Below are positions 44,452-58,335 of a DNA stretch of 64,000 bases, in pieces (positions within the stretch are counted from its first letter, which is position 1; every line of letters begins with the position of its first letter). A program made the translations under genes and the position numbers. The notes beneath the pieces are model-generated. The model was given only the letters and a program-made list of their open reading frames with translations. It made no database searches and was not told the origin of the DNA. The stretch spans positions 62,001 to 126,000 of the forward strand of contig KV423918.1 in assembly GCA_001632435.1 (NCBI GenBank), written 5' to 3'. Origin of the DNA: Calocera cornea HHB12733 (Eukaryota > Basidiomycota > Dacrymycetes > Dacrymycetales > Dacrymycetaceae).

Positions 44452-45254
44452 ATGTCCTTAAAGGCACCTAGGTCGTCTAAGAAGTTGACCGATTTCAAGC
44501 TTCTTTGCTTCGACTGCTACGGCACTCTTATCGTGAGCATCTTTGTTCCACATCTGGCACTAGTCTATCAACATGCAAGCAGGACTGGGAAACCGGTATT
44601 TACGATGGGCTGAAACCTCTTCTCGAACGCATCTCTGAGCCTCGTACATGGCTTAAGAAAGAAGTATTGGAGACATTCGGTCGAACCGAGTCTGCCATCC
44701 AAGAGAAACATCCGACCATGCATTATACCGATGTCCTCTCTGAAGCATACAAAAAGTTCGCCAAGGACAAATTTGCATACGATGCGTCGCAAGACGAGGC
44801 GAACATGTTTGCAGCCAGCACCGCCCAATGGTACCCGTTCCCCGACACCGTTGGCGCTCTGGCCGAGCTCAGCAAACATTACAAGCTGGTTGTACTTTCG
44901 AATACAGATCAGATCATTTTTACTGAATCTCGCCGCCTTCTCGAACATGGATTCACCTTCGACAAGGTGCTGCTAGCTGAAGAGCTTGGGCACTACAAAC
45001 CCGATCCTCGAAACTTCGAAGCGATGCTCAAGGTTGCCAAAGACGAATTCGGCATCGACAAGGATGAAGTTCTCGTCACCGCCCAGAGTCTATTCCATGA
45101 TCACAACCCGGCTACAAAGCTCGGCTTGAGCAGCGCTTGGATTTCGCGGAAAGATGCGTTCATGGGGCATGTGGCACCAGGGGCCAAGTATGACTGGAAG
45201 TTCGATACGATGGGCGATATGGCGGCTGCGGTCAAGGCAGAAACATCGACATGA
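44452..45254 (+). CDS. 2-haloacid dehalogenase-like HAD hydrolase
   Basis: HAD hydrolase of the type II haloacid dehalogenase group (similar fungal proteins are usually annotated as dehalogenase or phosphatase). Exons 44452..44532 and 44583..45254; 250 residues. Motif I LCFDCYGTLID (nucleophile Asp), split at its end by the intron; cap with KKEVLETFGRTES; motif II KLVVLSNTD; motif III LGHYKPDPRNF (Lys); motif IV VLVTAQSLFHDHNPATKLGL, the family-typical SLxHDHxPAxxxGL that follows; then AWISRKD. Cytosolic, no targeting signal. True dehalogenase activity cannot be inferred. Convergent with the Fmp27 gene (143 bp between stops). Confidence 0.9.
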
Positions 45255-45396
45255 ACCCAAACATTGTGGAGCTCTGTTTTATCAATTGAGCAAAATAATG
45301 CGAGCTTGAATAATTGCAGATATTGATACAATGCACTGTCACAAAGACTAAGGCCCCATAGTAGATCGAGAATGTACAAGTATGAGACATGAGAGA

Positions 45397-48300
45397 TCAG
45401 TTGATATTAGAAACGGTACGCCGGCGCATTGAAGGTCGCATTTCTTCGCGAGGAATCTCGGCCGAGACTCTTCGGTCGAAGATGTCTTCTTCTTCATCAA
45501 GCTAGAGAATTATCCTCAGCTGCCATGCTGTTTTCCCGGGGAGGTACAGACTTACCAAAGCGATGCTTGGGGAGCTGGTATCTGAGCTCAGCGGATCTGG
45601 TGATGTTGACCTGAAGTGCGCTAAAGGTTCCTTGTCGTCATCGTTGATCCATGGTTCGATTTCCGCTTCCTCATCATCATCCTTGTCGTTCACCTCGTCA
45701 TCGGAATGTGTACTCTTTGCGAGCACTTCGGAAATAGAACTGGATCTTGAAGAGGTGGGCAAGCTAGAAAGTAATCGTGATTGTGGAGAAGCAGGCGCTT
45801 TGTTCTTCCCTCTGTTCTGCAACGCCTGCCACAGCTTACTGGCGCGGCTCTTCTTTCCAGTAGGCAGATCCAGACTTTGTTGACTCTCGTTGGAAGACTT
45901 GGACTTTCGGCTGCGTTCACTGTTCTGCCTCGATTGCTGAAGAAGATGTTGCGGTCTCCGCGATTTGGTCACAACTTCCTTGAAGAGAGCCCCCTTCTGT
46001 TGCCAGGCCGACTTAATGATATCTCTCCGAAGTTGCTGTACTAGATCCTCAAACTGGCGCAACGAGATTAGGTGTGAATAGTTGATAGATGACGAAGACT
46101 TACGCTCCAGGTCTGATTACGGTACTGGAAGGCAGGAACTTGGAACCGGAAGTCATAGAGGTCGGTGATGCTCTTGGCCTTTTCGCTCTATGAGTCGCTA
46201 TGTCAGCGATGGGTAGTGCGGGGTCAAAACGACCGTACCTTGTAGCTCAAGACTAGGACAGAGCTCGCCACATTGATCTCGAGGAAAGTACGATTTTGCG
46301 CGGCACGGCTTCGCATCTCAAGGGCATCTCGATTATCGGACGGTGATACTGGTGCGAGAATGGCCTCGGAAGAAGGCATGTGCTTCAAGCCTTTGGGCGC
46401 GGGACCAGAGGAAGCTTTCGTTACATCCTGCAGTGAAGATGGCCGATTGAGGATGACTCTTGGTCTCTGCAGCTTTCCTACTTCATCGGTGGCGCGTTCC
46501 ATGTCCTGAGGGCCACTCGAATGGCGCTTGCTCAGTGGAAACACAGACGATCGCGGCGTAGAAGTTGAGCCGTTAGAGCCGTTAGGACGTTGTGCACTTC
46601 CGTCTGATCCTTCGATCTCCTTGCGCTTCGGATTGCGGGCAAAGATATAGTCCATAATCTGGCGCCCAACCTTCCTCTCGATCTGTAAGCGAATGGGGTG
46701 GAACTGCAGCTCGAATGATCGGATAATAGATATACCAGAGACAGGTGCCATAGTACTCCAGGATGCTCGAGCAAATTTGCCGGTCTTGACCATTGGGTTG
46801 TTGGAGGGCCTCTCGTATTTGCACAGAATTTCCGGGAACAGCGCTTCCGGCGTGCTGTTGAGCGCTAACAGGTCGTCCAGATCAAGCGTGCTGCTCGCGG
46901 AGCCGTCCTTTCTGCTGAGCCAGGAGAAGGCAATCCCTTTGGCGGACAGTTTAGCGAGTAGCGCATGTCTCGGATCTAGCATCATCCAGGAGATGTCCGA
47001 TACATAAGTCTCCAGGCGTACGGCCGAGCTATCGCCTTCCATCGCCCGTCCTCCGGCCTTGTCCTGCTTCAACTTGATAGCGTCGAAGATGAAACTGAGT
47101 TCTTCTGCCAGGTTTTGCATTTCGGCACGGACCGCCAGCTGCTCCTGCATAGCTCCGTCGTGAGCGGGTTTCAGAATATTTGCCTTCTCCACTTCTGCCA
47201 GATATCGCATTCTCTTTTGCATGCCCGAGACGACTTCGGCAGCCGAAAAGAGATCCGTGAAATCGTAGCTGTAAAGGAATGTTTCCAGCTTCTGCGATCT
47301 TGCCTTCTGTGCAGGATCTCTGTAGAGCAAAAGGTCGGTCACGACATTATAGATGGCCGCATAATTTCGAGCATCGGCTGAGACAGAGAACGACGGTATG
47401 CCGACCACCAAACGATCCATGTTAAGCTTGAGATGCTCATTCCGTCGCGAGAGGCTATCCACTGATGCCGTTCGCATCCTCTTCCGTAGCCTGAGTTGGT
47501 TGAATTTGTCGTAATGAAGCTTGGCATCCGTGTATGGCACCAGTCGCTCGAAGTCTCGGGTTTCGCTGCGCAGATCGAGCAGCACCTCAAGCGGCACAAA
47601 CACGTGAGATGTGCTGAGAACGTGATCGCGAGCGGGATAGAACACTTGTAGGCCATTCAGGGAGAAATAGTTACTGTCACACCGTGTCAACCATCAGCCA
47701 CCTCAAAGCATAACAGCAGAGCTCACCGCTGCATGATTGGTCCATTGATTGGATCGTCCAGGTGCTCTCTGTCAAGAACCGAGAAGTTCCGAATATAGAC
47801 AGATCGAATAGCAACTACTGTGATAGAGTCGTCGTTCAAGTCGCTTCGCAGCACTACTTGCGGCTTGATGAGTCGGGCGATGTGACTCTTGCGTATCAAC
47901 ACATCATCCAGCCAGCCAGTGTGAGGGTCTTCAAAGATATCTTCGACGTTATGGGGTCGCCATCTTGGGGACTCTTCAGACGACCGTCCGTCATGCGTAA
48001 ATAATCGGAAAAGCCCTTGAGCAGCACCCTGCACACGGCCAGCTTGCGAACTAGCAGCTAGAGCGGGTTGTGAAGATGCGGCCACATCGTCGAGGTCAGG
48101 CGGCCTGTCGTCAACGGGCTTGGCATGATCGCGGATAAACTTGATTGCTCTGAAACTTCTTTAGCGAAGGCCTGGTCGAATTCATTCACTATACCTTTCA
48201 GTCATGTGATATTCCAAGCCGCGATGTGCACGCGAGCTGTAGTAATAATCCAATAGTACCTAGGCGAGGCAGTCAGGCGGATTGAATCGCATGCTTGCCG

Positions 48301-51300
48301 CACCAGCACTCACGTTGCGGGTATCATTGTTGAGGAATATGGTTGGGAAATGAGCCTCGTACACGTTGTCAAACTTGGTCCATTCTTGGGAAGGGCCTGT
48401 TTCGGTGGCACCGCTTGGGTCGTGAGGCACAAATGTTCCCGCTTCAAAGAATGAATGATTGATACCGCCATCGACGCCAGCTTGCTCCTCCGCTGTCTTC
48501 AAGCGCGAAATATATTCGCGTAGCAGCCGAATTTTCATGAGCAAGTCCGCCTCTCGATCAATCTAAATACAAACCAATGAGCACGGTCAGCAAGAATACG
48601 TTCAAACCCTTACGAAGGATAGTCCGGCCTTGCCCTGTGCATTGGTTTTGCTACCGCTTGCACGCTTCGCCTCCCTTCGGCTCTTCAAGAGATCGTCCAG
48701 CTCTAGCTCTAGCTCTACCACTCTCCTTGAGGTGAGGTCCATTTGCACTTGGTACGTGTCTGTATGTAGGAGTGAGAGAGCGCCGTGATCACGAAAGAAG
48801 AGACGCACCCTCTGCCTGTCCGGCCAGACAAATGTGCGTGTCCTCGTCTCCGAACTTAGTTATTTCCATTCCGGAGGCAGCACTTTGATCGGAACCTCGT
48901 CGATTGACCGAGCGGGCATTAATCCTCTTGTAGAATGCAAACCGAGGACAGGTCCCGATACGAAGCAGGCGGATCTTTGGCTTCAGATCGGAAGGTGACC
49001 AGTCGGCATCAACAAAATCATCAAGGTCAAACCAGCCAGGTTCCACTTCGTCACAAATAAAGCTGTGGTGGCTTTCAGCATCATCGGAATCCTCGTCCAG
49101 TCCGTCGACAACCATGGTCTTCTCCGGCTCGGAGAATACAGCAGACATGGTGCGCGCTTCGACGTTCGTCACAGTGACATCAGCAGCACAGAATCGTTTG
49201 CGAACGGCCCGCTTAGTTTGCTGCAGCTTATCGTGGAACGTCACAACTTCCTGCAATCGTTGGTGAAGGTCGGCCTGAAAGTGCTCGATCATAGCTTTGA
49301 TTCCGACTGCACCAGTCTCTCCTCTGGCCCATTGTGATCTGGAATCTTGCCGGTAACAGTGAGATATGACTAGGGGCGCAAGCGAGAAGCGGTATTTGAT
49401 TGTAGCCAGATGTTTGCCGAACTTTGGCGACGGTGGCTTCACGGAAGGGAAAAGCTTTCCTTGCCGGATCGGAAGAGACATGGTCCCATCAAACAAGCTT
49501 ACGGAATAGTCAGCTTTGCGATTTCAGCAATCATAACGATCACTCACCGCCACCAAGACCAGAAATGGGCGAATCCTTTGGGAGTAAGATGGAAACTGTT
49601 GTATCCCGACAGCCCTCCGCCATTAGTCCGTGGCATATTGTGAGTCGTAGTAGTCTTTGTTGGCGACGTTAGCGATAAACCCATGTGAAGGAAGTCACTC
49701 CTGAAGCCGGCATAAGAATCAGGCCACCCGCCTTCAGGTTTGTCGCCTTGTGGAGGAGCACGGAGATGGACAGTCCAATGGGGTCGGAAATCGAAGAACC
49801 GGCATTGCCGATGGAGGATGGACCCTTTGCATTTATCACAGTCTTCTGGACGACAAGTCCGTTCAAGTTTGAATCCGATGCCCCATCGTACACCGTTTGT
49901 GAACTTTGCACATACTTTTCTGAACCTTCGAGGATGGTCTTCGCCAGATGGCAGAGACGGTTCCTGGGATGGCTGATCTTGATGGTCCAAGTGAGTGAGG
50001 TTGGGAATCACCAAAGACATGCGTTCACTCGACACTTGAATGAGTTCCTGATCTTTTGCGCTGTAACCGATTGAGATACTAGGTGAGCCTTGCCAACACA
50101 GTGCGAAGCCAGCGCCAATGTCAGAAACATGATAAGGGTCTTTTGATCCTTTGATATGGAAATGCACTCCACTTTTCGCGAAGTCCAGCTTTATTCGCCA
50201 GTGGAATATGAGGCGCAGCTTGTCCCAGAACCCCAGCGTTGGTGAAGGATCCCGCGGTGGATTTGTGATGGAGTCGAACACTCGCATGACATCATGTATA
50301 GCAGGGTTGTAGGACACTCCCCAAGCAAACTCGGTGACGGCGGACGTTCGGATATGAACTTGAGGCTCCGCGAACGTTTTGATTGGCATACAGGTCTTCG
50401 GCATTGAGAACCAAAGACCCGGCGTGCCTTCCAGACCGGTATCTGCTGGGACGACTTCTGTCTTTATCCATGTGGTACTGGATAGGGGTCCCACTTGTTC
50501 CGCAATGACGAAGTTTGACGTCAAGGACCAACCCGACTCTCCTTTCGTTGCACGACTCGGGAGGTGGAAGATGGGTAGCGGGTAGTCGCGTAAGGTTATG
50601 CGAGCGTCTTCCATGTTCCAACGCACGCTCATAGGTATCAGGAGGGTGTACTCCATATCCAGTGGTACGCCGCCTCCAAGGTCGTGCAAGAATTGGGGCA
50701 GGTCCTCCGGAGGGAAGGAGGGTTTCGCAAGAGACAGACTGAGATGATTGAAAATAATGCGGAGCAAAGGTGCAGCCTTATCGGGCGTGTGGATTGAAAT
50801 CGGTAGATGGAAGGGACCGAAGTGGAATGGTGTTCCGTGTATGGACTTGTACACGCCATCTTCTTTTCGATCTCGCTCCGATTTTGTAAATTTGTGTCTT
50901 CTGATCCATGCCTGCGAGTTGTACAGGAGCAGTCGATTGTAAGCCTCCTCAATGGAGACACTGTGCTGCGAGGAGAACTTGTAGCCGATACTAGATGCTG
51001 CCGTAGATGCACGGCTCCCAGGTCGATCATCGACTAAGCCGTCTACTGCCTGCACTTTAGCGTCGAAGGCGAGCTCTCGATCCATTCGTGCCAGCTGTTC
51101 TTTGTATCCAGTTCTCCAGATCAAGTTGAGCCGAGATTCGAAGGGGGCATCGACTGCCTCCAAGGTGAGCGTGTCTATGTGAATCCGGATATCCGGCACC
51201 TTCCGAGCCGGTTTGGCTCTTGGCATAGGCGGTTCGTCGAAGCTTCCCAGTTCGATGCAATGCAGAAGGTGTGCCACCGCCTTCACTCCAATAGTGATAC

Positions 51301-54300
51301 CTTGGGTGAGCTCGTACACGATGTAATTGTGAGGGATGTGGAGTCTGGCTCCCTTCCCTTTGACATCGAACGATTGGGCTGACGAGTGCTCCGACGGCAG
51401 AATGGACAAACTCCAGTCCCTGAGGCGGATGAACTCTTCCCATTTGCCTTCCACTTGAGGACTAGGAACCCAGGCGTATAAGCTTGCCCACTTGACGCCT
51501 ATCGCACCAGCCTTGTATTCTGGTGCCACTCGAGCAACTCGGATGTACAGACGATCTTTCGAGTGTAGATGGCAAGCGACATCAACAACTTCCACGTTCG
51601 CTCGGAAGGATACGTCGAGCTTGTTCACAGCTAATCGTCTCGGTTTCTTCTCCTTTGCTTGCTGTCCGCTGTGACGTAGAGGTACGTTCTTCCATGCTAG
51701 CAGGAAGCAGAAGATGTGGAGGAGTTTAGCGTGTATGGTCAACATTGGCCCCTCCATCATGATATCGCAAGATTCACTGTGTGTATGTGTTGCCGAACCG
51801 AGTGCGCGACGGCGTCGAAGCAGGAGCCGCACCGTCGCACGCGGCATTGAACATATTACAGCATCTCTGAGCTTGGGGAAGACATCCATCGGCACCGCGG
51901 AAGTTCGATACAAAGGCGACTCCTTCTCAGCGTTGACAATTGGCCTCAGACTCGTGTCCCAAAGCGTAACACTGCTGAGAGCGGCCAGCTCATCTGGAGA
52001 ATCCAAATCGTTGGCGACAGCTGCAGCCTGGGCGCTCAGATCCTCTTGCAGAGACAGCTGCTGGCGAGATAAGCTGATGCCCAGTTGCTTCTTTGTCCGT
52101 GTGGTGTGTCGGAAGCTCTGATAGAAGCAATATTGCAGAACAACACCGCTCTTCAGCACGACACCTCGCGATATCTTGAATTTATCGCCGACCGTGGGAT
52201 CTTCGCCAGCAACAAGGGCTGTTACACTTCCGATGGACGTGTAGATGTAGATACCGGCAGGAAGTTTATCGAGCAGTGAGCCACCTGGTAGGCGCGGTAC
52301 AGTGGACGCCGGTCTGTCCCGTTGTTCCATTGCCCCTCGTAGAGCGGCCACGACCGAAGGCTTCCATATATCAACAGCGATGCTGTCGATGGACAGCCGC
52401 ACATCTGACATTGTGGATTCGATGTCCAGCGTGCTCAAATGCATCTCAGACATGAACGACGTCGTGCCTAGGACATGGCCAACCGCGGCTAGCTCCAACG
52501 CACCCATGGAAAATATTTCTCCCTCTATTTGCGGTGGCTCGTTCGGGCGCTCGAACTTCGCCTGGCAGAGCTGAACCGTGAATGGTGCAATTGTCGAGTT
52601 GAGGGCGAAATTGTATCGTAGCGAGTAAGGGTCTGCAATGCCCAGCCGGCGCGCGTCTTCTCCGCCCCAGTATGCCTTACCAGGGTTATACAACCCGACC
52701 CTGCTGCAGAGGTCGTCGTATGATGACTGTGCATGGAATGACAGGCCCGAATTGCGGAGATGGAGGAACAGATGACCAGTCTCAGTTTCAGCATGCGGCG
52801 AGATTCCCAGGTATAGACCGACTGTCCGGACTTCAACTTCGACCACGACACGAGGGATATTGTGCAGTTCCGTCCTTGGAGGTGAGGTCCGTGGGGCTTG
52901 GGGAGAATTCAGGAGCTTCATCGTTTGCTGAAGGGTGTCGACCTCGTCGTGGAAATTGACGCTCTCCACAACCACCTTGCATATGACCAGTGCGGCGTTC
53001 TCGTCCTTGGCGGATGGCGCTTGTTCCGATTGCAGACCAGGTACAGCTGTAGTGAGGACGTCGACCGCAACGCCTTTGACCTCCATCAGACTGGTGGGGC
53101 CATCCAAGATGCCGAAAGAAGATACACGATCGAGGGCGAGCGACTCCGCGTAGACGGACAATAGAACGGCAGCCGGGTCAGTGCCGTCTCCCCGAGCACC
53201 TTTCTTGCCCAACCAAGCACGGTGCAGGTCGCTTCGGGTAGGGTCGCTCATCTCCAGGCGCGTCTGCAGTTCGGAAAGCTTCAGCGTCAGAGACATGCTA
53301 TCAGGCTGTGATGGCTCTTCTAGGTCGAGGGCAATGTCGACGGTTTGTAAGCGAACATGGATATAGCTTAACAGCTGGGCGAGGCGCTTTACAGGAAAGT
53401 CAGTATAAACATCTCCATAGTAAGTCTGCAATTGTGCGCACCTTAGCTGCGGTCTTCGACTTTGGTTTTGCGACCTTTGCCCTCTTCCTGGCCCCTTGCG
53501 CAAAACTCCTGAAGCCTCTCGATATGCTCCCTCCCGGGGACAGGGGACTCCTCAAGCCCGTTGACCAATCCCTCGTCTGACCATCCTCTGAATCTGTCGG
53601 TGATAGCGGAGGAGACTGATCTGGAGACACGATGTCTTCTCGTTGACGCTCGACGTCGTCGGCATCCTTCTTCAAGGCCGTGGCCACCCTCTTCAGCGCG
53701 CCAACAGACATATATGCGGGTGGCACGTCAACGTCAACGCTGATACTGCCCTCCCCAACGATGCCGTTCCTCGGTTTGACCGACATCGATATTCGAACGA
53801 TGGTCTCTTCGTGGGTGATGAAGAGAAGCTCTGGCGGGAAGAGCATACAAAGAGGTGTGTCCGTGACTCCAGGGACTGGTGTCGGGGCATTTGAGGGACT
53901 CGACGGGCTCGACGGGCTGCCTGCGGGCCGCGGAAAGAAAGGCGTGGTTGTGGATGAGCTGAGCTCGGAGAAGGACTGGGTCGTGGAGGTGAAAGGGGTT
54001 GGTGTCGCAGTATGGATCGAGAGTCCAGAAGTTGATCGTGCGACAGGACTATCCTGTCTTTCCCCACAGAAAGCCTTGACATTCCGAACCGACACCTTCA
54101 GGCTGGCCAAGCCCTTCGCATTGCCCCATGCACGGTTCCACAACCTCGCCATCCCACTCTGCATTCTTGCCCTGAGCCGACTCGCTCCAGTGGAAGCCGC
54201 AGGCCCAGCGGGCTGATCACAGTCCAGGTCATCTTCCGCCATATCGTCCATCTGCTGCAGCTCCACGAAGGTGTTGACCTTCACATCGGAAATGGTGACT

Positions 54301-54962
54301 CCCGCTCCATCCAGCTCGTCAACGGTGATGGTGCAGAGGTCCATCTCGAACTGCACGAGCTGCGTGACACTGGGCAGGGCACGGAAGAGGGTGCGCAGCA
54401 CTTGCGTGAGGACCAAACGGAAGCATGGTCGTAGGAAGCGGTCAATTGATCGGATGTAGGATATGGGGAGGAACCAAGAGAGTATGGCGAGCGGTGGTGC
54501 GTACTCTTCGTCCGCATCGAGGAGCTTGACGAGGCTTATGGGTTGAGGAACCGGAGCAGACTCTTGTTGCTTGTCGTCGAGACCAAGAAGGTCTGCGCGT
54601 GCTCTTGAGGCCGCATCAAGCGACACCCGCGGCGTGGATGATTTGCTCTTCCCAGTCGTTCTCCGGCGCTTAAGGACGCGAAGGTCGAACTTCTCGACCT
54701 GTATCGAGAGCCAGCTCGTTCGCTCGCCGCTCGGCCTGTGCAGGCCGAATCCAATGCGCTCGACGGAGAGGAGGAAGATTCCCCCCTCCCACTTCAGCCC
54801 TCGTATTGACCGTGGAGATATGGACGAGACTTCGAGCTGGGGGAATATGCTGCGGAGGAGGATGGGCGAGCCATAGCGGACGACGACGATGATTAAGGTG
54901 GTGATGAGCAGGACTATGCCGGTGGTGACCAGCGCGTTCATGGTGATCGTCCCGTTGAGCAT
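45397..54962 (-). CDS. FMP27: Fmp27/Hobbit/BLTP2 bridge-like lipid-transfer protein
   Basis: Very large repeating-beta-groove protein that bridges ER and plasma membrane for bulk lipid movement. Eleven exons: 54962..53442, 53386..49548, 49497..48809, 48759..48614, 48562..48314, 48259..48195, 48149..47727, 47673..46239, 46187..46104, 46053..45556, 45501..45397; 9054 nt, 3017 residues, all junctions in phase. An N-terminal membrane anchor (about residues 9-30, ALVTTGIVLLITTLIIVVV) precedes the chorein-like start. GFWDKLRLIFHWRIKLDF at about 1557 is the GFWDK domain that defines Fmp27. FWSWWRLFDGTMSLPIRQGKLFP and YYYSSRAHRGLEYHM are further family blocks. The C-terminal about 150 residues are Ser/Lys/acidic and probably disordered. 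Exon 2 (3.8 kb) is by far the longest in the window. Confidence 0.95.
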
Positions 54963-55310
54963 GTCGCCCTCAGATAGGTTTGGTTGTTAAGCTTGTGGGG
55001 TCATTAGGGATAGTTGAAAGTTGAGGCGGTATGCGGTGTGGGTTCTGAAGCACGAAACCCTGGGGCGAGGCGACCGGTATGATGTCGTTCGGGTCCGGCC
55101 AGAAACGATATGGGGAGGCGCACACGCGGGGTGCACGTGATTGCGGTTTCTTGAAACCGGAAGCGCTTTCAGGGTAAGTAACCCTCGTTGGTGATGGATG
55201 TCAATGTTATGGCATGTGTAGTAAATATGGTAACAATGCAAGCTAGGATACATGCTAGGGATACAGTATGTAGGGTACATCCGTACATCATCTATCAAAA
55301 TGCAACATCA
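54963..55310. other. intergenic region, nothing recognised
   Basis: 348 bp, AT-richer toward 55200-55310; presumably the promoter of FMP27 and the 3' flank of the next minus-strand gene. Confidence 0.4.
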
Positions 55311-57651
55311 CTATGTCCGTGTTGACGGGCCGGGTTCAAGGATCCCCTGAGCCGCACCGCGTGCATCATCCTTTGCCTCTTGTTTATCCATCGTCCCGCT
55401 GACCCCTGACCTGTTACTCCTGTTGGTAAATATGCGCTTCAGACTCGTGCTCCTTTTCACTGTGTCCTCCTCTTCAGGGGTAGGCATTCCCAACGCGTCC
55501 CTAAACTTTTCTTCCACTTCTTTGACCTTCTTGGTGTTCTGGCCGCCCCTCCAGATGAGGATAGCCGCAGCGATACCGCAGAGGAAGGAGAACGGCACGA
55601 GGCAGCCAGTGGTCCACGCAGGACGGGTATACATGTTCAAACCCCACATACAACCACAGAGCATGCATTGGAAGATCGAGTTGAAGTCGATTAGTAGGCA
55701 GATCCATAGGGCTGTCGTGATGGGGAATGCTCGGTGTGTCTCCGTTTCGTGAGGCCGGTACCACGTCTGGCTCTTCATGAACTTCTCTTGCTCTGTGAGG
55801 TGGGAGTCAGAAGGCAGATTCAGCGCAACAACATCCGTGGCGTACGGTAGATGAGGGCCTTCTGCTGTTCTTCCGGCAATACTGCCGCGTCGGGAAGGAT
55901 GTCGTGCTCCGGATCAGGAAGATCATTTTCATCCGGGAGGTCCTGCATGCCTCGCTGCTTTCTTAGCTTGCGAGATAGAAGCTTGTAGTGTGTAATGCGG
56001 GCAATGCCTGAAAATGACCATCAGCATTGTAATGCAGTAAAGAGTATTTGAGCGCACGATAAGTGTCAATTACTCTCCAGGGTATGAGTCCAACACCGGT
56101 GATCGTAAAGAGACCGTTCTCGACCTGGCAAGTGATCTCAATCCACAACTTCTGATCGTAGTCGTTATGCAAGTTGATCCATTTCACAAGAAAGAGGACA
56201 ATGCCGGCGCCCCAGAAGGCACAGAGGAAGCCGTAAATAGCGGTGAATATTCCCATCGCTGCGGTACCATAAGAAATCGGCCAATAGTGGGAAGCGAACA
56301 ACGGTACGTACGAGTCTTCAGGAATGCCCACAAACCCTTTAGCGCTCGCCTCGCCTTGTCGCGCTTGCGAAGAACATGCTCGACATGCAGATCGAGCTCG
56401 TCGAGCGGCTCCTGCTTGCGCTTTTCGCCAGGCACGACACCGATGACCAGACCCTTCTCCGCGGCGTCCGCCTGATCGTGCTCCGGAAGGAGCTGAGCCT
56501 GGCTGTCGGACGGCAGTAGGGAAATCTCGGGTAGAGTGAAGGTGGGCTTGCGTGTTGAGGTGAAAATGGGCGGTATGAGAATCGTGTTTGCAGCGTTCGC
56601 GAGGTGAGAAATAGTCGACACGCTGGGGTCTGGAGAGGAGAACATAAACGGGCATGAGTAAGTTGCGAAAGAGAGGAGGGTGCCAATAGTAGGGGATGCG
56701 GTGTGGGAAGGCCAATACGATAAGGGTCATACGATGACGTGGGGCCGGGGTCAAAGTATTAGAGTCGCGAGGAAGATGTTGGAAGAAGGGATTAAGTATG
56801 ACCGCGCGGCGCAGAGTGGCGGTAGTATATGTGAGATGGCAAAAGCACACACCTATAACGTCGAGATGCTCGACTACCTCGTCATGATGATGCTCCTCTT
56901 CATCCTCTTCCATCTCTTCTTCGATGCCACGCTCAGGAGATCCCTCGGGCAGTGCGGACCGCGGTCCTTTGTCGAAACTTGCCCTGAGCTCGCTTCGTAT
57001 ATTTGGCGGATACTCCATAGATGCACGCTCGAGGCTCGTACGACGAATCACCTCATCCGTAACTCCCCTCTCCCCGTGTGGCAGGCGCAACTCAACAGGC
57101 AAAGAGAATGAGGCGGATGATCCACGACGTGATCGGTTCCCGGCGACAGCGAACGGAGACACCTCGACCGGTGCGGAAGCAGGTTGCCGGTCCATGGGGT
57201 TTTCGGGGATGGACGATGGACTGCTGAACACCGCCTGCTGGTTTGATAGGGGTGGGGTGGAGAGGAAGTAGGTATGCTGCGAAGAGCGGGAGCTTGGCGA
57301 GCCTGGTGCGAGGCCTCCATTCAGACCATTGTCGGATAAGGGTTGATACGTCCTCGACGAATGCGATGCATCGTGCACAATGTCTTGGTTGCTCGCGATT
57401 CGACGCATATAGCTAGCACGCTTATCGCTCGTAGGAGAGGTAGAAGAGAAGACCGATGCAATGGTTCGGCTTCGAGGCCTCCCCGTCGACTTGCGCGTGA
57501 TCGCAGTCCCAGGCATGGAGTGCATGTTCATTGGAGCGTCGCTTGTTGCCGAGGGCGGTTCGGATGGTCCGGCGACGGCGACTGTGGGCACTGACTCGTT
57601 GCTGGTATTGATAGACACCGACGGCGAGCGCTTTATGCGTAGCGCAGGCAT
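55311..57651 (-). CDS. multi-pass membrane protein, DUF2985-like
   Basis: Exons 57651..56853, 56629..56312, 56258..56058, 56007..55846, 55792..55311; 653 residues. The first about 265 residues are Ser/Pro/Arg-rich and cytosolic, ending in an acidic-His block (EEEMEEDEEEHHHDE). Then comes LKGLWAFLKTPMG, made by splicing at 56312/56258, and hydrophobic spans IFTAIYGFLCAFWGAGIVLFL, a short one around FTITGVGLIPW, LWICLLIDFNSIFQCMLCG and CLVPFSFLCGIAAAILIW; WYRPHETETHRAFPI lies between them. That arrangement matches my memory of the DUF2985 fungal membrane family; no function is known. The first intron is 223 bp, four times the local norm. MPALRIKR is the first ATG in frame; upstream the frame is open but ATG-less. 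Confidence 0.82.
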
Positions 57652-58335
57652 GGCTGGTGAGGGTTTGTGGTGTAAAGGAAGACGACTTGGCTGCTCCGGA
57701 GAGAGCTGCGAGCGATGCCCAAGCCGGGGGAGGCGGCGTTGGGGTCCGGACGCCACTTCGGTTGATCGCCGTCGGAGTGATCCTCGCGAAGCGGAAGCAT
57801 ATGATTTCACCGCTTTCCCCTTTGCCCGCAGCAAAACACAGACGCAAAACAGTCGCGGGGAACACTTCGTAATCGGCACCGGTGCCTGGGCAGGGTTGCT
57901 TTGGCAAGCATTAGGTCAGAGCGCCGAATAATACATTGATGTTTGGCAGTTCCCGCTACGCATCCGGCACGATCATTCAATTGCTTTGTGATCAATCACA
58001 GCACTGTTTTCCCGGGAGACCCATCAGTAAAAGGACTGCGGGGCACCTTGCTGTTGACACAACCGGCGGGACACCTCTCGCTGAAAGCACCAACAACCCG
58101 ACTGCCTTCCGACGCAGCTTAGTGGCTGTGCTGACGAGCGGAAGTGACCCGCTTCCTTTTCGGGTCGCCGTATTGTCCACACAACTGGCCCATCTCTAAG
58201 ACGAGCACTTGTTGCACTCAGCAAACGGGTGTTTCCTACATATGACTCATGCATCTCTAGACACTGTAAGCTATACCTTGAGATGAATTACAACGTTCTG
58301 TCTAATTTGCAATCTAGCGATAGGACGCAGGCTCG
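57652..58335. promoter_or_regulatory. divergent promoter region
   Basis: 684 bp between the DUF2985-like gene (-) and the PPR-like gene (+). No clear element; the last about 60 bp before 58336 are AT-richer. Confidence 0.4.

Noticed and set aside
42615..45254. SDR/HAD pair as a degradation operon-like unit
   Set aside because: Divergent arrangement is suggestive, but both families are too broad and no third pathway gene is present.
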